A stretch of 43,052 bases of DNA from Verrucomicrobiota bacterium (GTDB taxonomy: Bacteria > Verrucomicrobiota > Verrucomicrobiia > Chthoniobacterales > UBA10450), in assembly GCA_003218535.1 (NCBI GenBank), contig QHNV01000133.1, positions 1 to 43,052 of the forward strand. The letters are read 5' to 3'. The notes beneath the pieces were generated by a model, which was not told where the DNA came from, did not search any database, and saw only the letters and a program-made list of their open reading frames with translations. Positions 41,422-43,052 of this stretch are shown one piece after another; position 1 is the first letter of the stretch; the number at the start of each line of letters is the position of its first letter. The position numbers and the translations under genes are program-made.

Positions 41422-42938
41422 TGAAGAACCTTGCAAAATTTCTGCTTTTCGTGCTGCTGGTAAGCGCGGGAATTTCGCTGCTGTACAATTATCGCCTCAA
41501 GCACGGGAATTTGGATTTGCTCCCGCGTCGGACGTCGGAGAAATACACGTTCGCTTCGGAACCGGCGATCAATCCAAAACAGATTGCATCGCTCGAAGCA
41601 CTAAATCAGGAACGGCGCGCATTGGTGAAAAGCGTGATTCCGTCGGTCGTGGCGGTGAAGACGTCCAAAAAGATCGGCATTCGCAGACAGTACGGTCTTC
41701 TCGATCCATTTGAATTTTTCTTCGGCACCCCGCGGGGCCAGTTTCGCAGTCCGCGCGAAGAGGCGCTGGTGCAAAATTCGCTCGGTTCCGGCGTGATCGT
41801 TACCAACGAAGGACATATCATCACCAACAATCACGTAGTCGATCAGGTGGATGAGATCGAAGTGCAATTGAGCGATGGCCGCACGAAGAAGGCGCACCTA
41901 GTCGGCGCGGACGAGCAGGTCGACCTCGCCGTCCTCAAGATCGATGATCCGGGCGTCAAGCCGCTAAAATTGGCCGATTCCGATACGGTACAGCCGGGAG
42001 ATTTTGTTCTGGCCATCGGCAATCCGTTCGGACTGCAAGAGACCGTGACAGACGGGATTATTAGTTGGAAGGGACAGCCGAATAGCATGGATTTTCGCGG
42101 TGATGTGCTCCAAACCAATGCGGCAATCAATCCAGGCAACAGCGGCGGGCCGTTGATCAGTTTGCGCGGTGAAGTGGTGGGTATTAACACGGCAATCGCT
42201 TCGACGACCGGCGGCTCGCAGGGCGTCGGCTTTGCCATTCCTTCAAACACAGTCCGCACCGCGCTTGAAAGCTTATTGAAGCAGGGGCGAATTATTCGCC
42301 CTTATCTTGGGATCCAGGCGCGTGCAGTGCGGCCTGGCCAAAGCGGCGCTGAGAACGACGGCGTACTAGTCCAGGAAGTAATCCCAGGATCTCCGGCAGC
42401 CGAGGCGCAACTGCAGCAGGGAGACGTGATTCGCAAGTTCGACGGACGCGAGACCAAGGAGTTCAACACGTTGAAGAGCCTCGTGGCCAAAACCGAGCTA
42501 AATAAAAAAGTTGAGCTGGAAATCGAGCGTGGCGGCAAGTCGATGAAAGTGACGACACAGATTAGAGAACAGCCTGCTGGTTATCAGACGTCTAGCATTT
42601 TGCCTCGGCGATCACAACCGCAGGTTCCAGATCAACAAGATCAAGAATCCACAAGCAGCCCGCTTGCTTCGATCCACGTGGCTGATTTATCTCCGGAAAC
42701 TGCGCGCGAGCTTGATCTGCCGAATAATCTGCGAGGCGTTGTAGTTACGAATGTAGATCCTGACAGCGGCGTAGCTGAATTGCAAAAGGGCGATGTGATT
42801 GAGGAAATCAATCAGCAGCCTATCTCGTCAGTCGAAGACTACGATAAGATCGCTGGGTCGCTTGATCGTAGTCAACCGCAAGTCCTCTCGATTTGCCGGC
42901 ATCGGCTGCGTTCGTTTCTCGTGTTGCGCCCGCGCTAA
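41421..42938 (+). CDS. Do-type (DegP/HtrA) trypsin-like serine protease
   Basis: A 505-residue periplasmic protease-chaperone. The N-terminus (KNLAKFLLFVLLVSAGISLL) is an export signal or anchor. The catalytic triad is His138 (TNNHVVD), Asp168 (VDLAVLKID) and Ser241 (NPGNSGGPL). PDZ1 begins near 295 (RPYLGIQARAV) and PDZ2 near 420 (HVADLSPETARELDLP). The linker with PRRSQPQVPDQQDQE is flexible. It degrades or refolds damaged envelope proteins. It overlaps the recG stop by 1 nt, so it is in the recJ-recG operon, an odd partner for DNA repair genes. After its stop, 42939-43052 shows no supported feature. Confidence 0.94.
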   Translation: MKNLAKFLLFVLLVSAGISLLYNYRLKHGNLDLLPRRTSEKYTFASEPAINPKQIASLEALNQERRALVKSVIPSVVAVKTSKKIGIRRQYGLLDPFEFFFGTPRGQFRSPREEALVQNSLGSGVIVTNEGHIITNNHVVDQVDEIEVQLSDGRTKKAHLVGADEQVDLAVLKIDDPGVKPLKLADSDTVQPGDFVLAIGNPFGLQETVTDGIISWKGQPNSMDFRGDVLQTNAAINPGNSGGPLISLRGEVVGINTAIASTTGGSQGVGFAIPSNTVRTALESLLKQGRIIRPYLGIQARAVRPGQSGAENDGVLVQEVIPGSPAAEAQLQQGDVIRKFDGRETKEFNTLKSLVAKTELNKKVELEIERGGKSMKVTTQIREQPAGYQTSSILPRRSQPQVPDQQDQESTSSPLASIHVADLSPETARELDLPNNLRGVVVTNVDPDSGVAELQKGDVIEEINQQPISSVEDYDKIAGSLDRSQPQVLSICRHRLRSFLVLRPR

Positions 42939-43052
42939 GTTGCTTTGGATTTTTGCGGCAACCGTCCAGCGTTTACGCCTCGCGGGGAGTGAGATGGTGA
43001 CCCAACCCGTTTGATTCTCACCGGCGGAGTGAAAGAATCGGATTTTCTTATT

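Noticed and set aside
42939-43052. Start of another gene at the right edge
   Set aside because: The only ATG-led frame closes after a few codons; nothing supportable.

Overview
This window looks like a chromosomal segment of a Verrucomicrobiota bacterium, most likely the soil Spartobacteria/Chthoniobacterales branch. That placement is an inference. It rests on the large ribosomal-protein cluster with lysine/alanine-rich protein tails, menaquinone synthesis by the futalosine route (MqnE, MqnA), a DUF2934 protein, and many families of small palindromic repeats between and inside genes. There is no prophage, CRISPR array or complete insertion sequence.

Layout. 1-4.6 kb: the start of a PRPP synthetase gene (minus strand), a fatty acid desaturase, a small coiled-coil protein, a HAD phosphatase, a small lipoprotein, RlmN and an unrecognised acidic protein. 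4.6-9.5 kb: an ECF sigma factor with an overlapping anti-sigma-like membrane protein, a secreted protein, an M1 aminopeptidase and a GNAT acetyltransferase. 9.6-14.0 kb: rpmH (without rnpA), tRNA-Lys(CTT), a frameshifted membrane protein gene, NadE, and a papain-fold protease overlapping a lipoprotein gene.

14.2-32.3 kb: the str, S10, spc and alpha-type operons run together: rpsL-rpsG-fusA-rpsJ-rplC-rplD-rplW-rplB-rpsS-[coiled-coil secreted protein]-rplV-rpsC-rplP-rpmC-rpsQ-rplN-rplX-rplE-rpsH-rplF-rplR-rpsE-rplO-secY-adk-map-infA-rpmJ-rpsM-rpsK-rpsD. The usual tuf, rpsN, rpmD, rpoA and rplQ are absent from their normal places. fusA carries two internal deletions and map one, each removing about 40-46 codons of essential, highly conserved sequence. 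Assembly error is the leading explanation.

32.4-43 kb: two small minus-strand genes, a four-TM membrane protein, a probable IS200/REP-associated transposase remnant, a second ECF sigma factor, mqnE-mqnA, a DUF2939 protein, and a tight recJ-recG-Do protease operon.

The most interesting signal is the palindromic elements living inside genes. A 48-nt double hairpin occurs in mqnA and, in the opposite orientation, in recG. Both copies are in frame, and they differ mostly by paired (compensatory) changes in one stem. Other repeats supply the N-terminus of RecJ (57-nt tandem units), probably that of RecG, the C-terminus of L24 and a second insertion in MqnA. A coiled-coil exported protein translationally coupled to rplV inside the S10 operon is the most unusual gene.
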